A DNA stretch of 64,000 nucleotides from Schlesneria sp. (GTDB taxonomy: Bacteria; Planctomycetota; Planctomycetia; Planctomycetales; Planctomycetaceae). Location of the stretch: the NCBI GenBank assembly GCA_028291515.1, contig JAQGHU010000022.1, positions 124,001 through 188,000 on the forward strand, in the 5' to 3' direction. The position numbers were made by a program, and so were the translations under genes. Below, piece after piece: positions 20,013 through 29,091 of the stretch (positions within the stretch are counted from its first letter, which is position 1; each line of letters starts with the position of its first letter). The notes under the pieces are model-generated. The model ran no database searches. It worked only from the letters and a program-made list of their open reading frames with translations, and was not told where the DNA came from.

Positions 20013-20149
20013 CACGGTTTTGGAGTCTTCGACAAGGCCGTGTCTTCTCCCTTTTTATCGGATCTTGCCAATCAGTTGCGACCGAACGATCATACCTTGA
20101 GACATTGAATTCAATCCCACACGGCTTTGTCGAAGACTCCAAAACCGTG
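20013..20149. repeat. 31-bp inverted-repeat pair (30/31 identity) flanking ~75 bp
   Basis: CACGGTTTTGGAGTCTTCGACAAGGCCGTGT (20013-20043) and ACACGGCTTTGTCGAAGACTCCAAAACCGTG (20119-20149). Confidence 0.9.
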
Positions 20150-20255
20150 ATACCCAAGTCAATTGCAACACAACCATTTCAACGCGGTTTTTTGGTCGTG
20201 ACGATTCGTTGACGACCGGCCCCTGCACCTTCGACCACCAACCTGAAAACATGCT

Positions 20256-21569
20256 GTGTCTGATTCACTGATCACCCCCCGTACGCTCAAGGGCTTTCGC
20301 GACTATCTCCCCGAAATCATGCTCGTTCGCGAGCGACTGATGGAGACCGCGCGGCGAGTCTTTCGTAGCTATGGGTTCAGCCCTATCGATACCCCTGCCC
20401 TCGAATATGCCGAGATCCTGACTGGCAAAGGGGGAGATGAATCCGATAAGCAACTATTCCGCTTCAAGCAGGGCGACCGAGATGTCGCGATGCGTTTTGA
20501 CCTGACCGTCCCACTAGCGCGGTTCACTGCTCAGCACTTGGCGACCGTCGGCACTCCGTTTAAACGCTATCACATCGCCCCCGTCTGGCGTGGCGAGAAC
20601 ACCCAGCGCGGCCGCTACCGCGAATTCGTCCAGTGCGACTTCGATACGATCGGCACCGACTCCAACGCCGCCGATGTCGAGACGCTGCTCGTCATTCATG
20701 ACTTGCTGGTCGCACTCGGCTTTGAGCGTTTCACGATTCGCGTCAACAATCGATTGATCCTGAACGGCGTCCTCAGCAAGTTGGATCTTCTCGATCAGTC
20801 AGTCGGTGTGCTCCGCGCCCTCGACAAGTTGGCCAAGATCGGTGCGGATGCCGTCGTCGCCGAGATGGTCGAACGAGTCGGAGCAACAGAAGCGCAAGCT
20901 CGCCAGGTTCTGGAACTGGCGAATCCCAACATCACACTCGACCAACTGCAGACGATGCTCGAAGGCAACGAAATCGGCCTGCTCGGTGTCAGTCGTCTCC
21001 GTGAATTATTCACTGCGATCGCCACCGCAGGCATCCCGGCCGAACGCGTGGCCCTCGACGTGTCGATCGCCCGCGGACTCGACTATTACACCGGCACGAT
21101 CTACGAAACATTCCTCGGCGACCTCCCCAGCATCGGCAGCATTTGCTCTGGCGGTCGCTACGACAACCTCGCGGGACTCTTCACGAAAGAACGCCTGCCC
21201 GGAGTCGGTGCAAGCCTCGGACTCGATCGTCTGTTAGCGGCGATGGAAGAGCTGAAGTTGTTGGGCACTCAGGCCACACCCGCGCCGGTCCTCATCACGC
21301 AGTTCGACGCAGCACGACTTGGCGACTACCTCCGCATCGGCCGCGCTCTGCGTGCCGAAGGGATCAACGCCGAAGTCTATCCCGACGTGAAGAAACTCGG
21401 AAAACAACTCCAATACGCCGACCGCAAGGGATTCAAGCTCGCCCTGATCGCAGGCTCAGACGAATTCGCCACCGGTGTCTGGCAGATCAAAAACCTGGGA
21501 AATGGCGAATCGCAAACGATCAGCGAAGCCGACCTCGTGAAAACGATCCAAGTGCTCCTCAGCAAATAG
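20256..21569 (+). CDS. hisS: Histidyl-tRNA synthetase
   Basis: LKGFRDYLPEIM, GSICSGGRYDNLAGLF, GVGASLGLDRLLAAMEE; GTG start. Confidence 0.95.
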   Translation: MSDSLITPRTLKGFRDYLPEIMLVRERLMETARRVFRSYGFSPIDTPALEYAEILTGKGGDESDKQLFRFKQGDRDVAMRFDLTVPLARFTAQHLATVGTPFKRYHIAPVWRGENTQRGRYREFVQCDFDTIGTDSNAADVETLLVIHDLLVALGFERFTIRVNNRLILNGVLSKLDLLDQSVGVLRALDKLAKIGADAVVAEMVERVGATEAQARQVLELANPNITLDQLQTMLEGNEIGLLGVSRLRELFTAIATAGIPAERVALDVSIARGLDYYTGTIYETFLGDLPSIGSICSGGRYDNLAGLFTKERLPGVGASLGLDRLLAAMEELKLLGTQATPAPVLITQFDAARLGDYLRIGRALRAEGINAEVYPDVKKLGKQLQYADRKGFKLALIAGSDEFATGVWQIKNLGNGESQTISEADLVKTIQVLLSK

Positions 21570-21606
21570 CCGGACCCTGAAAGTGCAAACTTTCATCGTG
21601 TCCGAT

Positions 21607-21716
21607 AAGGCCTGAAAGGCCGCAATAATCCAGCCCAGGGCAGAGTGAAGGGGCAAAGCCCCGCAATGTCGCCCTGGGTCAGGAGTTCTCAGCATCACCC
21701 AGCCCTGCAAGGGCGA
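21607..21716. repeat. Multi-palindrome intergenic repeat
   Basis: Nested hairpins GGCCTGAAAGGCC; CCCAGGGC...GCCCTGGG enclosing GGGGCAAAGCCCC; GCCCTGCAAGGGC. Confidence 0.75.
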
Positions 21717-21871
21717 AACAAGCTTCTGAAGGCCAGTTTCATTGAAACCGGTGTTGCCTCTGATGAGTATTGATCTTCAGAGGCGGCTGAACTGCGACAC
21801 ATGGAGTTGACCCTAGTAGGACGCTGCCAAAACAAGACTGGTTGGATTCCGGCTCCAACACAGAGGTTTCC

Positions 21872-22621
21872 ATGCGCACGACGGCACTCGCACTAAACTC
21901 GATCGTTGTCGTATTTTTTTCTTGCTTCTTCGCCTACACATTCATCGTGCGTTCGCATCTCGACGCTCTTGGTCGCGATTTCGTGACTGAGAAGACCGTC
22001 AGCTACTCGAAACCGATTGTCGAAATCGCTCACGAATCACTCGATTCGCCATTGGTCAGGAAACTGCTTTCCGAAGACAAGGCCTTGGCGATTCGCAATG
22101 AAATCAGAGATTATCGGAATGACCCAGCCGCTTACGTATCTGATTTGACGCATCAGCCCCTTCGTAAATTGCCATTGGCAAATGCGAATCCGCTTCTCGC
22201 AAAGGTGGCTTCGATCAAAGAGAAGATCCGCACCTTCTATGACGACACGCTGAACGCGCTGATCACCGATTTGCGGATCTTTTCTGTCTCAAACCTGATC
22301 GCAGGATTGATTGCTTTCGGCTTGGCGTATCGTTCGCCGCGTCCGATACGCAATTCGATCGTCTGGTTTTCGTTTCTCATCTTCGTCGCGGTACTTTGCT
22401 GCTCATCTCTGTACATTGATGACCTCACGTTTTTCCGTATTCTATTCCGGACACACATGGGTTGGCTGTACGCAGTCCTCTTATGCGTCATGACGATTGC
22501 CCTTTACTGGGACTACGGTCGCCATATCAATGCGGCCGAACAAAGCGATGTCGACGGAGCTACCGACAGAGCGGTTCCAAGTGGACCATCGGCTGCGGTG
22601 ATCAGTGGCACACAGAGATAA
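21872..22621 (+). CDS. Hypothetical membrane protein
   Basis: MRTTALALNSIVVVFFSCFFAYTFIVRSHLD plus further hydrophobic segments. Confidence 0.7.
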   Translation: MRTTALALNSIVVVFFSCFFAYTFIVRSHLDALGRDFVTEKTVSYSKPIVEIAHESLDSPLVRKLLSEDKALAIRNEIRDYRNDPAAYVSDLTHQPLRKLPLANANPLLAKVASIKEKIRTFYDDTLNALITDLRIFSVSNLIAGLIAFGLAYRSPRPIRNSIVWFSFLIFVAVLCCSSLYIDDLTFFRILFRTHMGWLYAVLLCVMTIALYWDYGRHINAAEQSDVDGATDRAVPSGPSAAVISGTQR

Positions 22622-22759
22622 CTGTGACTAGACGCTACCAAAAGAGATCGGCGTCAATCGCGGATAAGTTAACCTGGTGATTGGTACAGTTTCCGCGGAT
22701 GGCCTGGTTAAATCGTAGTTTTACAAACGCCACAGAGTCGCCAAAATCGGACGCACACC

Positions 22760-23041
22760 ATGCAAGTTCACGTAGGCATCGCAAAGAGACGAGCGAAGCG
22801 TTTGGCCGCAGCGGTAATGGTATACTCCGAGGACTTGGACATGTGGCACGTCCTGCTCTACACCGTCGTTGATGGGAAGGTTGCGCCATTCGCCGAGCAG
22901 GCATTTGATACTCAACAAGAGGCGACCGATGATGTCTGTGAGAATTTGAAGATCGAGCCCGAGGAGTTACTGGAGATGGACGAGGAAGCGGTGGATGACT
23001 ACATCCTCAAGACCACTCGCAACAAATGGTCCACGTCATGA
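22760..23041 (+). CDS. Hypothetical protein (acidic, 93 aa)
   Basis: Open frame with coding-like composition. Confidence 0.55.
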   Translation: MQVHVGIAKRRAKRLAAAVMVYSEDLDMWHVLLYTVVDGKVAPFAEQAFDTQQEATDDVCENLKIEPEELLEMDEEAVDDYILKTTRNKWSTS

Positions 23042-23085
23042 TTTTGACACCTGAATTCGTTTCCGGTGATCATTAGGAGTCGGAA

Positions 23086-23637
23086 ATGCCCACCTTCGTA
23101 GCTCTGCTCCGCGGCATCAATGTTGGGAATGCCAAACGCATTCCCATGGCCGAGCTACGCGACTTGCTCGGCGAACTTGGCTACACGGGAGTCGCGACGC
23201 TTCTCAATAGCGGCAACGCTGTCTTCCAAGAGTCAAAGGGGACATCGGCCAAGCACGCCTCGGAGATGTCCGCGGCGATCGCAAACAAATTCCAAATCGA
23301 AGTCCCGGTCATCGTCAAGTCGGCAAAGGAACTTGCCGCTGTCGCGACGGAGAACCCGTTTGCAAAGGAAGCCCCCGACCGTTCCCGACTGTTGATCGCC
23401 TTTGTTCAAGATGCCAAGTCGTTGGCTGGGCTGAAACCGCTCCAGCATTTGGCGATCCCGCCGGAAGAATTTGTGGTCGGCAAGTATGCGGCTTACCTCC
23501 ACTGTGTCACCGGCATTCTCGAAAGCAAAGTTGGTAAGGCTCTGCTCGGCAAGGAAGGCAAAGCGACCACCACTAGAAACTGGGCGACCGTTCTCAAATT
23601 ACTGGCGCTCGCAGGTGCGTCCGCGCCCGAGGTGTGA
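23086..23637 (+). CDS. DUF1697 family protein
   Basis: MPTFVALLRGINVGNAKRIPMAELRDLLGELGYTGVATLLNSGNAVF; GGAG upstream. Confidence 0.95.
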   Translation: MPTFVALLRGINVGNAKRIPMAELRDLLGELGYTGVATLLNSGNAVFQESKGTSAKHASEMSAAIANKFQIEVPVIVKSAKELAAVATENPFAKEAPDRSRLLIAFVQDAKSLAGLKPLQHLAIPPEEFVVGKYAAYLHCVTGILESKVGKALLGKEGKATTTRNWATVLKLLALAGASAPEV

Positions 23638-23664
23638 ACCGATTCCCGTCGAAAGTGATTCGCC

Positions 23665-24171
23665 ATGCAAACGCCGGACGGTATCAAGATCATCCCCACC
23701 GTTTACCAAGAGGTACTCGCCCTGCTGAAGTCAGACGTGTTGGCGGCAGTCGAACACCTGATCGCGGCTGAGCGCCGTCTCAAGATGATCTACGATGACG
23801 GAACGGCGAGTATGACCTACCTTCGAGCGCAAATCAGCGTCTCGGGTTTGACAACCGCGGGCATTGAAGGATATCTGTCTCACAACAAGGATGCCGTCAT
23901 CCGTTTCGGCCTGCGATTCCTGGGCGACCAGGACGCAACCAGCGATGAACAAGAGTACGCGGAGGGCGAGGAACAAGATCCGCCAGGCGAATCCGAGATC
24001 CTCGGGTTGAGCAATGGGATGGGAATCAAGATCGCCATCTACCACAATTTCCTGGCCAACCGAACGCCTGCCGAATTTATCGCGTTCCTCAAGAATCGCC
24101 GGATTCCCAAGGCCGCCAAGTTCGCACGCGATCTTGTTCGCGTGTACGGCGAAAGCCAGATGCTTGGTTGA
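23665..24171 (+). CDS. Hypothetical protein (168 aa)
   Basis: Open frame with coding-like composition; family not recognised. Confidence 0.7.
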   Translation: MQTPDGIKIIPTVYQEVLALLKSDVLAAVEHLIAAERRLKMIYDDGTASMTYLRAQISVSGLTTAGIEGYLSHNKDAVIRFGLRFLGDQDATSDEQEYAEGEEQDPPGESEILGLSNGMGIKIAIYHNFLANRTPAEFIAFLKNRRIPKAAKFARDLVRVYGESQMLG

Positions 24172-24232
24172 GATTTGGCCTTTCTCTGACTCATGAATTC
24201 CACGCATCGGAATCTCGCGAGGCCGATCTATG

Positions 24233-24304
24233 ATGGGACACAGTTACGAATGCACTGATTGCGACTTCGAATTCTGCTCGGGGTGGTCGCACCATGCTGG
24301 TGGG
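24233..24304 (+). pseudogene. Fragment of a small Cys-containing protein (MGHSYECTDCDFEFCSGWSHHAGGQ...)
   Basis: Convincing CxxC-containing N-terminus that decays into non-coding-like sequence within ~25 codons. Confidence 0.4.
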
Positions 24305-24457
24305 CAGCTTCGCGTCCGTCCTGCGCGTGCTACCCACATAAGACAGCAAATACACCCGGTCAACTTGATTCGCAGTCGCTGTTTGTTGAATCTGTTAGGT
24401 ATTCGTCAAAATCCAGTCGACGTTTGAGCACATTCCTCCCAACTAGACCCATCAATC

Positions 24458-24661
24458 ATGCCGAACCCCAGAGTCGGAAAGACGCTTCGGACAGGCCTTG
24501 CCTTGGCTTTCGGTCTCCTGATCGGCAACGCGGTGGTCATGCCGTTGATCAGTAGTCGAACGCCTTTAGACGGTTTAGGCATCGGCCTTATTGCCGGATT
24601 ACTCGCACTAGTCGCTTATTCCGTTATCGCAATTGCGCGGAACCGCAGCGACGCGAAGTAG
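24458..24661 (+). CDS. Small hypothetical membrane protein
   Basis: 67 aa with two hydrophobic stretches. Confidence 0.45.
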   Translation: MPNPRVGKTLRTGLALAFGLLIGNAVVMPLISSRTPLDGLGIGLIAGLLALVAYSVIAIARNRSDAK

Positions 24662-24756
24662 TATTAATCACATTGAACGGATGTTTAATCCAGAGACGTG
24701 TCACCGAACTGAAGGGGCTGAGATCGCAGGCGCGACGATCTGTAATCCCCATCCGC

Positions 24757-25680
24757 TCAGTTGGTCACCAAAGGCTGCTGGCTGGAATCTCTAGCCTTTT
24801 GACGTGTCTTGCGTAACACCATCTGGCCTGAATCGCGGGCGATTGTTGTCGTGTACGACCCCATATCGAGGCAGTTGTCGTCCGTGTCGAACGGGTTCTC
24901 GATCTCCACGCTCGCTTCTTCCATACCGCAGAGTCCCAGCGACACCAGCGCGACAAGAGCCGGGGTCCACCAGCCGATTCGATCGCAAATTGCGATGGGC
25001 AGTGTGGTCAAATAGACCAGGATCAATTGCTTCAGCATGACGACATACACGAACGGCAGCGGAGTCTTCAGGATCTTTTCGCAGCCCCCTTGGGAATCCA
25101 CCATCCGGCAGAGTTCGCCTTCCAGCAGCCGGACCAGTTCGAAATCGAGTTGTCCGTTCTGACGGTAGTTGTGGATCCACGCCGAGATCGCCGCGGAAAC
25201 TCCCACGGGCGTGTTACTGAAAAACATCGTCTCTTTGCAGACCGTTTCCGACAGAAAACGATCCGCATCCTCGGTATCGAAATTTCCCTGCAACGATCGT
25301 CGTAAAGTGATCACGTAACCAGAAACGAGATCCGCCAGTTCGGCACCGCCGTCGGTGTATTCGGTCCCCATTCGCACCAAGTTGCGGCTGGAATTGATCA
25401 GTTGTCCCCAATGAGAACGGCCTTCCCAATAGCGGTTATTGGACGCGTTCATCCGAAAGACGATCAGAAACCCCAGCAGCGATCCCAGCACCGCGTGACT
25501 GGTTGGATCAAGTCCGGTAAACGACTTGAATCCGCCATACTTGACCGTGGTGTACAAGCCCTGAATGACCACCGCGAACAGCGTCAACAACAGAATTCGC
25601 CGGGACGCGCGTTGCAGGGCCGTGCCACGATACGAGAAAACGATCTTTCCCCAGTCAAACCGATCATAGTAAATCATCAA
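24757..25680 (-). CDS. Bestrophin/UPF0187 family membrane protein
   Basis: MIYYDRFDWGKIVFSYRGTALQRASRRILLLTLF...LGFLIVFRMNASNNRYWEGRSHWGQLINSSRNL. Confidence 0.9.
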   Translation of the reverse strand: MMIYYDRFDWGKIVFSYRGTALQRASRRILLLTLFAVVIQGLYTTVKYGGFKSFTGLDPTSHAVLGSLLGFLIVFRMNASNNRYWEGRSHWGQLINSSRNLVRMGTEYTDGGAELADLVSGYVITLRRSLQGNFDTEDADRFLSETVCKETMFFSNTPVGVSAAISAWIHNYRQNGQLDFELVRLLEGELCRMVDSQGGCEKILKTPLPFVYVVMLKQLILVYLTTLPIAICDRIGWWTPALVALVSLGLCGMEEASVEIENPFDTDDNCLDMGSYTTTIARDSGQMVLRKTRQKARDSSQQPLVTN

Positions 25681-25909
25681 TCACTCTGCTTCGTACGTTG
25701 CAATAGGCAAAGGCACAAATGGCGATTGCTCGACGATCGCCATCCCTGACGCGACATGCATGCAATAACTTCCTGCAAACGTCGAGTCAAGTCGGCTTGA
25801 GAGAACGTCGGCACCGTCGGCTGGTCCTCGCCGACGCCTGTACTAATTGTAATCTTGGTTGCATATCATGATATGTGGGTGGCGAGTGGGAGTGGCCTGA
25901 GGGAGCAGC

Positions 25910-27700
25910 ATGTCGCGAAAGACTCGGTGGATGGTCGGAATTTCTGTCGTGCTGATCGCGGCGGTGTCATGGTCCGCTTATCAGATCTTCAGTTTGGCAC
26001 GCCAGAAAGCGCAGCTCAGCGTCAGTCGCGCCAAGCTCAAGCAGATTGGGCTGGCCCTTCACAACTATCACGACAAGTACGACTGCTTCCCGCCTGCCTA
26101 TACTCTTGGTCCCGATGGCAAGCCGTGGCATAGCTGGCGAGTCTTGTTGCTTCCCTTTCTGGACGAACAAAGACTCTACGATCGCTACCGATTCGATGAG
26201 CCGTGGGATGGCGCGCACAATCGAGAGCTCCAGGAACTTCGCCCCGAGGCGTACGCCTCGCTCTTGCAGCAGTCGCAGCTCAAGACCGTCACCACGTACT
26301 TAGGCGTTGTCAGTCGCCGCACCATGTGGCCCGCACATTTCAGCGTCAAGATCAGCGACGTGACCGACGGCACGTCGAACACCGTGCTACTCGTTCAGAA
26401 CTTCAGTAGTGACGTGGTCTGGTCCGAACCCCGCGAAATGCGCGAGAAAGATGCGTTGGCGCTACTGCGCCCCAAGGAGTCCAGTCAGCCATCGAAACCT
26501 GCAACCCCTTCGATTCCAATCTTGCTTGGCGACGGGTACGTGCGGCTCATCTCGCCACAGATTAACCGAGACCTGTTTATTTCGTTGCTCATGCCGAAAT
26601 ATGGTCAGTACGTCGTTGCCGATGGCTGGCCTCGCGAGGAAGGTGCGACTTCCAAGTTGCCTGACACGGTCGATGCCAGTCACTATCCGCACACGCACAT
26701 CTTGGCTGTCGCGGATTCGCCAGTCATTCCCCACGAAACGTCGGTGTACTGCGCCACGGTGCAACTCGCGTGGGATCTCCTTCGGCCCGGGGTCAATCGA
26801 CCTGTGGTGGCGACGAGTGCAGGCCTCGTTGTCGACGCTTTGAACGCGCATCCATTTCCAACGGATGCGCTGTCCAAGGAAGATTATTTTGCAGGTGCCT
26901 CGGGATTAGCTCCAGGCAATTCAGCAAAGCTGTTCGAGGAGTTTCGAGAGCGCTTTCCCAACGCTCCCCTCAAAATGCTGGCCAATTCGGGTGGTTTTCC
27001 CGGTGTCCGCATCCTGACCTATCTGCAGAAGTCCCTCCCGTTTCCTGATGTGATGGAGCGATTTCCGAAGCCGTTCCAGTTCAAGCACGGTGACCAATCC
27101 ACGGACGTGAAATCATTCGGCTGGCCTTCGTCGAACGGCGAAGGGAGTGGAATGGCGGTCCTGAAGGAAACCGTCGAGGTTCGCGACTATGCAGGTCGGG
27201 ACGACTTCATTCTGTTGCTGAAGTCGGATAGTCCCAAACAGGACGAAATCATTCTCGCTCGAATTAAGCCAGCAGTAACTCTGCGAGCAACGTGGGAGAC
27301 AGCTGCCGACAGGATCTCCAAGCCGAAAGCGGATCAAGTCGTTCGTGAGTTGCGAGGTATTGATGAATTGCAAATCCCGATCATCTCGTTCGGAGTGACC
27401 TCGCCCGTTACCGAGTTGATCGGATTGCACTTGCCTACCGCGACGAGCCCAGACCGATCGATCATCGATGCTCGGCAGACGATGCGGTTTCGACTCGACG
27501 AGTACGGTGCCGAATTGATTGCGGATATGCAGATGATCGTTGGAGAAAATGGTAATGGGGCACTGCATATTGACCCATTAGAGCCACGGCATTTCGTCTT
27601 CGACGGTCCCTTTCTGCTAGCCCTCAAAGAGAAATCCGCAACCGTTCCGTACTTCCTGGCCTGGATCGGCAACACGGATCTCATGGAACTGGCGAAGTAG
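25910..27700 (+). CDS. DUF1559 domain-containing protein
   Basis: SRAKLKQIGLALHNYHDKYDCFPPAYTLGPDGKPWHSWRVLLLPFLDEQRLYDRYRFDEPWDGAHN. Confidence 0.9.
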   Translation: MSRKTRWMVGISVVLIAAVSWSAYQIFSLARQKAQLSVSRAKLKQIGLALHNYHDKYDCFPPAYTLGPDGKPWHSWRVLLLPFLDEQRLYDRYRFDEPWDGAHNRELQELRPEAYASLLQQSQLKTVTTYLGVVSRRTMWPAHFSVKISDVTDGTSNTVLLVQNFSSDVVWSEPREMREKDALALLRPKESSQPSKPATPSIPILLGDGYVRLISPQINRDLFISLLMPKYGQYVVADGWPREEGATSKLPDTVDASHYPHTHILAVADSPVIPHETSVYCATVQLAWDLLRPGVNRPVVATSAGLVVDALNAHPFPTDALSKEDYFAGASGLAPGNSAKLFEEFRERFPNAPLKMLANSGGFPGVRILTYLQKSLPFPDVMERFPKPFQFKHGDQSTDVKSFGWPSSNGEGSGMAVLKETVEVRDYAGRDDFILLLKSDSPKQDEIILARIKPAVTLRATWETAADRISKPKADQVVRELRGIDELQIPIISFGVTSPVTELIGLHLPTATSPDRSIIDARQTMRFRLDEYGAELIADMQMIVGENGNGALHIDPLEPRHFVFDGPFLLALKEKSATVPYFLAWIGNTDLMELAK

Positions 27701-27733
27701 TGAGACTGATGATCGGGCCTCCGTCCCTTTCTT

Positions 27734-27757
27734 CCTGAGCGGGGGACGTAAGTCCCC
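27734..27757 (-). repeat. Short palindromic repeat GGGGACTTACGTCCCC-CGCTCAGG family, copy 1 (reverse)
   Basis: CCTGAGCGGGGGACGTAAGTCCCC; related to copies at 54392 and 59788. Confidence 0.75.
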
Positions 27758-28002
27758 TGGCCTCTTCTTCGGGCGTGAGCCTCCTTGCTGCAGCGATCTC
27801 ATTGGACACCGTAGCTCCCAGTGGTGACATCCAAACGACTACCATCGGACCGTCGAAAAAGATTTCTCAAAATCCGCGAACTTTTCTTTCGCGAGTGCTG
27901 TCTTAATAGGGACATGCTGCAAACTGATTGCGGCAAGATCTGAATCAACCAAGTCATCACGACGTTACGATAGGGTGGTCTGTCGATCATGTGCTACAAA
28001 CG

Positions 28003-28172
28003 GCTGATGTCCGAGAGCGAACAAAACCCAGTGGGTCAATTGGCAGCAACGCCAATTCGATTCGCCACGCAATCGGTGTGCTTCGGCGTGCTGCCCAACG
28101 GCGGCACGAATCCGAATTGCGCAGGCTTGTTTGGCGAGGACCTCCCGCTGCGCCTGCTCACGTGACATCGGC
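28003..28172 (+). ncRNA. Candidate structured ncRNA (6S-RNA-like architecture possible)
   Basis: Closing stem GCTGATGTC/GACATCGGC; internal AATTGGC-agcaac-GCCAATT, CGTGCTGCC-caac-GGCGGCACG, CGCAATCGG/CCGAATTGCG, CGCCA/TGGCG; no plausible CDS; strong terminator follows. Confidence 0.5.
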
Positions 28173-28196
28173 CCTTAGGCCTCCGCAAGCTCTTAG

Positions 28197-28232
28197 AAGC
28201 CCGGTGTCACACAACTGACACCGGGCTTTTTT
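28197..28232 (+). terminator. Strong intrinsic terminator
   Basis: AAGCCCGGTGTCA-cacaac-TGACACCGGGCTT followed by TTTT. Confidence 0.9.
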
Positions 28233-28261
28233 CGTTTGATGATGGGGGTAGTTTCTGATCC

Positions 28262-28333
28262 GGGCTGGTAGCTGAGACGGTATAGCGCCTGGCTGAAGAC
28301 CAGGAGAGAAGGATTCGAGCGCCTTCCAGCCCA
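28262..28333 (+). tRNA. tRNA-Phe(GAA), non-canonical
   Basis: GGGCTGG TA GCTG AGACGGTA TAGC G CCTGG CTGAAGA CCAGG AGAG AAGGA TTCGAGC GCCTT CCAGCCC A; A53.G61 mismatch. Confidence 0.8.
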
Positions 28334-28357
28334 TTTCCGCGGCACAGCCACGGAAAT
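28333..28357. repeat. Triloop hairpin H1 abutting tRNA-Phe 3' end
   Basis: ATTTCCGCGGC-aca-GCCACGGAAAT. Confidence 0.75.
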
Positions 28358-28444
28358 AAAGCAGTAGAGCGGAGGAAGTAGTAAGGAGACAAGAACGAGC
28401 CTCAACCGCTCGTACTGCGGTCTACTCTCTACTTTCCACTCTCT
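28358..28444 (+). repeat. 87-bp spacer direct repeat, copy 1
   Basis: AAAGCAGTAGAGCGGAGGAAGTAGTAAGGAGACAAGAACGAGCCTCAACCGCTCGTACTGCGGTCTACTCTCTACTTTCCACTCTCT. Confidence 0.9.
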
Positions 28445-28465
28445 AGTTTTTCACAACACGCACAC

Positions 28466-28537
28466 GGCCCGTTCGACTTCTGGTGAGGTTGCCAGTCTTT
28501 CACGCTGGCCAGGTGGGTTCGAATCCCACACGGGTCA
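28466..28537 (+). tRNA. tRNA-Glu(TTC)
   Basis: GGCCCGT TC GACT TCTGGTGA GGTT G CCAGT CTTTCAC GCTGG CCAG GTGGG TTCGAAT CCCAC ACGGGTC A. Confidence 0.85.
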
Positions 28538-28547
28538 CTTCAGTATT

Positions 28548-28619
28548 CAGAATGTAGGGGAGCGGTACCCCGCGTGGTCTGGGCCCACGAGGTCGTCGGT
28601 TCGAATCCGGCCATTCTGA
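28548..28619 (+). tRNA. tRNA-Pro(TGG), C33
   Basis: CAGAATG TA GGGG AGCGGTA CCCC G CGTGG TCTGGGC CCACG AGGTC GTCGG TTCGAAT CCGGC CATTCTG A; retains C1-G72/A73. Confidence 0.8.
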
Positions 28620-28643
28620 TTCATGCAGCAAAGCTGCATGAAT
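28619..28643. repeat. Triloop hairpin H2 abutting tRNA-Pro 3' end
   Basis: ATTCATGCAGC-aaa-GCTGCATGAAT (11 bp perfect). Confidence 0.85.
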
Positions 28644-28730
28644 AGAGCAGTCGAGCGGAGAAAATAGTAAGTAGTCAAGAACGAGCCTCCACCGCTCGTA
28701 CTGCGGTCTACTCTCTACTTTCCACTCTCT
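28644..28730 (+). repeat. 87-bp spacer direct repeat, copy 2
   Basis: AGAGCAGTCGAGCGGAGAAAATAGTAAGTAGTCAAGAACGAGCCTCCACCGCTCGTACTGCGGTCTACTCTCTACTTTCCACTCTCT. Confidence 0.9.
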
Positions 28731-28774
28731 TCTTCTCCACTTGATCAATGCGAGAGTCAACAGTTAGCAGCCAA

Positions 28775-28845
28775 CGCCTGGTGATGTAACGGCAGCATGT
28801 TGTCCTGATAAGGCGACAGCAGTGGTTCAACTCCACTCCAGGCGA
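28775..28845 (+). tRNA. tRNA-Ile(GAT), non-canonical
   Basis: CGCCTGG TG ATG TAACGGCAG CAT G TTGTC CTGATAA GGCGA CAGC AGTGG TTCAACT CCACT CCAGGCG A. Confidence 0.75.
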
Positions 28846-28937
28846 GTCACTGCCAGCGATAGTCGTTTCGAATGAGACCAAGGTCACAAATACCATGACA
28901 AGATTTCGCGAGTACAAACGTCACCACTTCCTCACCT

Positions 28938-29009
28938 GGGGACGTGGTGTAACGGCAGCACATCAGGCTTTTACCCTGACAGGCGAGGGTTCGAATCCCT
29001 CCGACCCCA
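28938..29009 (+). tRNA. tRNA-Lys(TTT), A5.A68 mismatch
   Basis: GGGGACG TG GTG TAACGGCAG CAC A TCAGG CTTTTAC CCTGA CAGGC GAGGG TTCGAAT CCCTC CGACCCC A. Confidence 0.8.
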
Positions 29010-29026
29010 CTGCGGCTGCGCCGCAG
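29010..29026. repeat. Triloop hairpin H3 abutting tRNA-Lys 3' end
   Basis: CTGCGGC-tgc-GCCGCAG followed by purine-rich GAGAGAGTGG. Confidence 0.75.
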
Positions 29027-29091
29027 AGAGAGTGGATACGAGAGAGTTGAAAGTAGACCAGAGTACTCTCCCGAGTCTTCTCAGCAACTTT

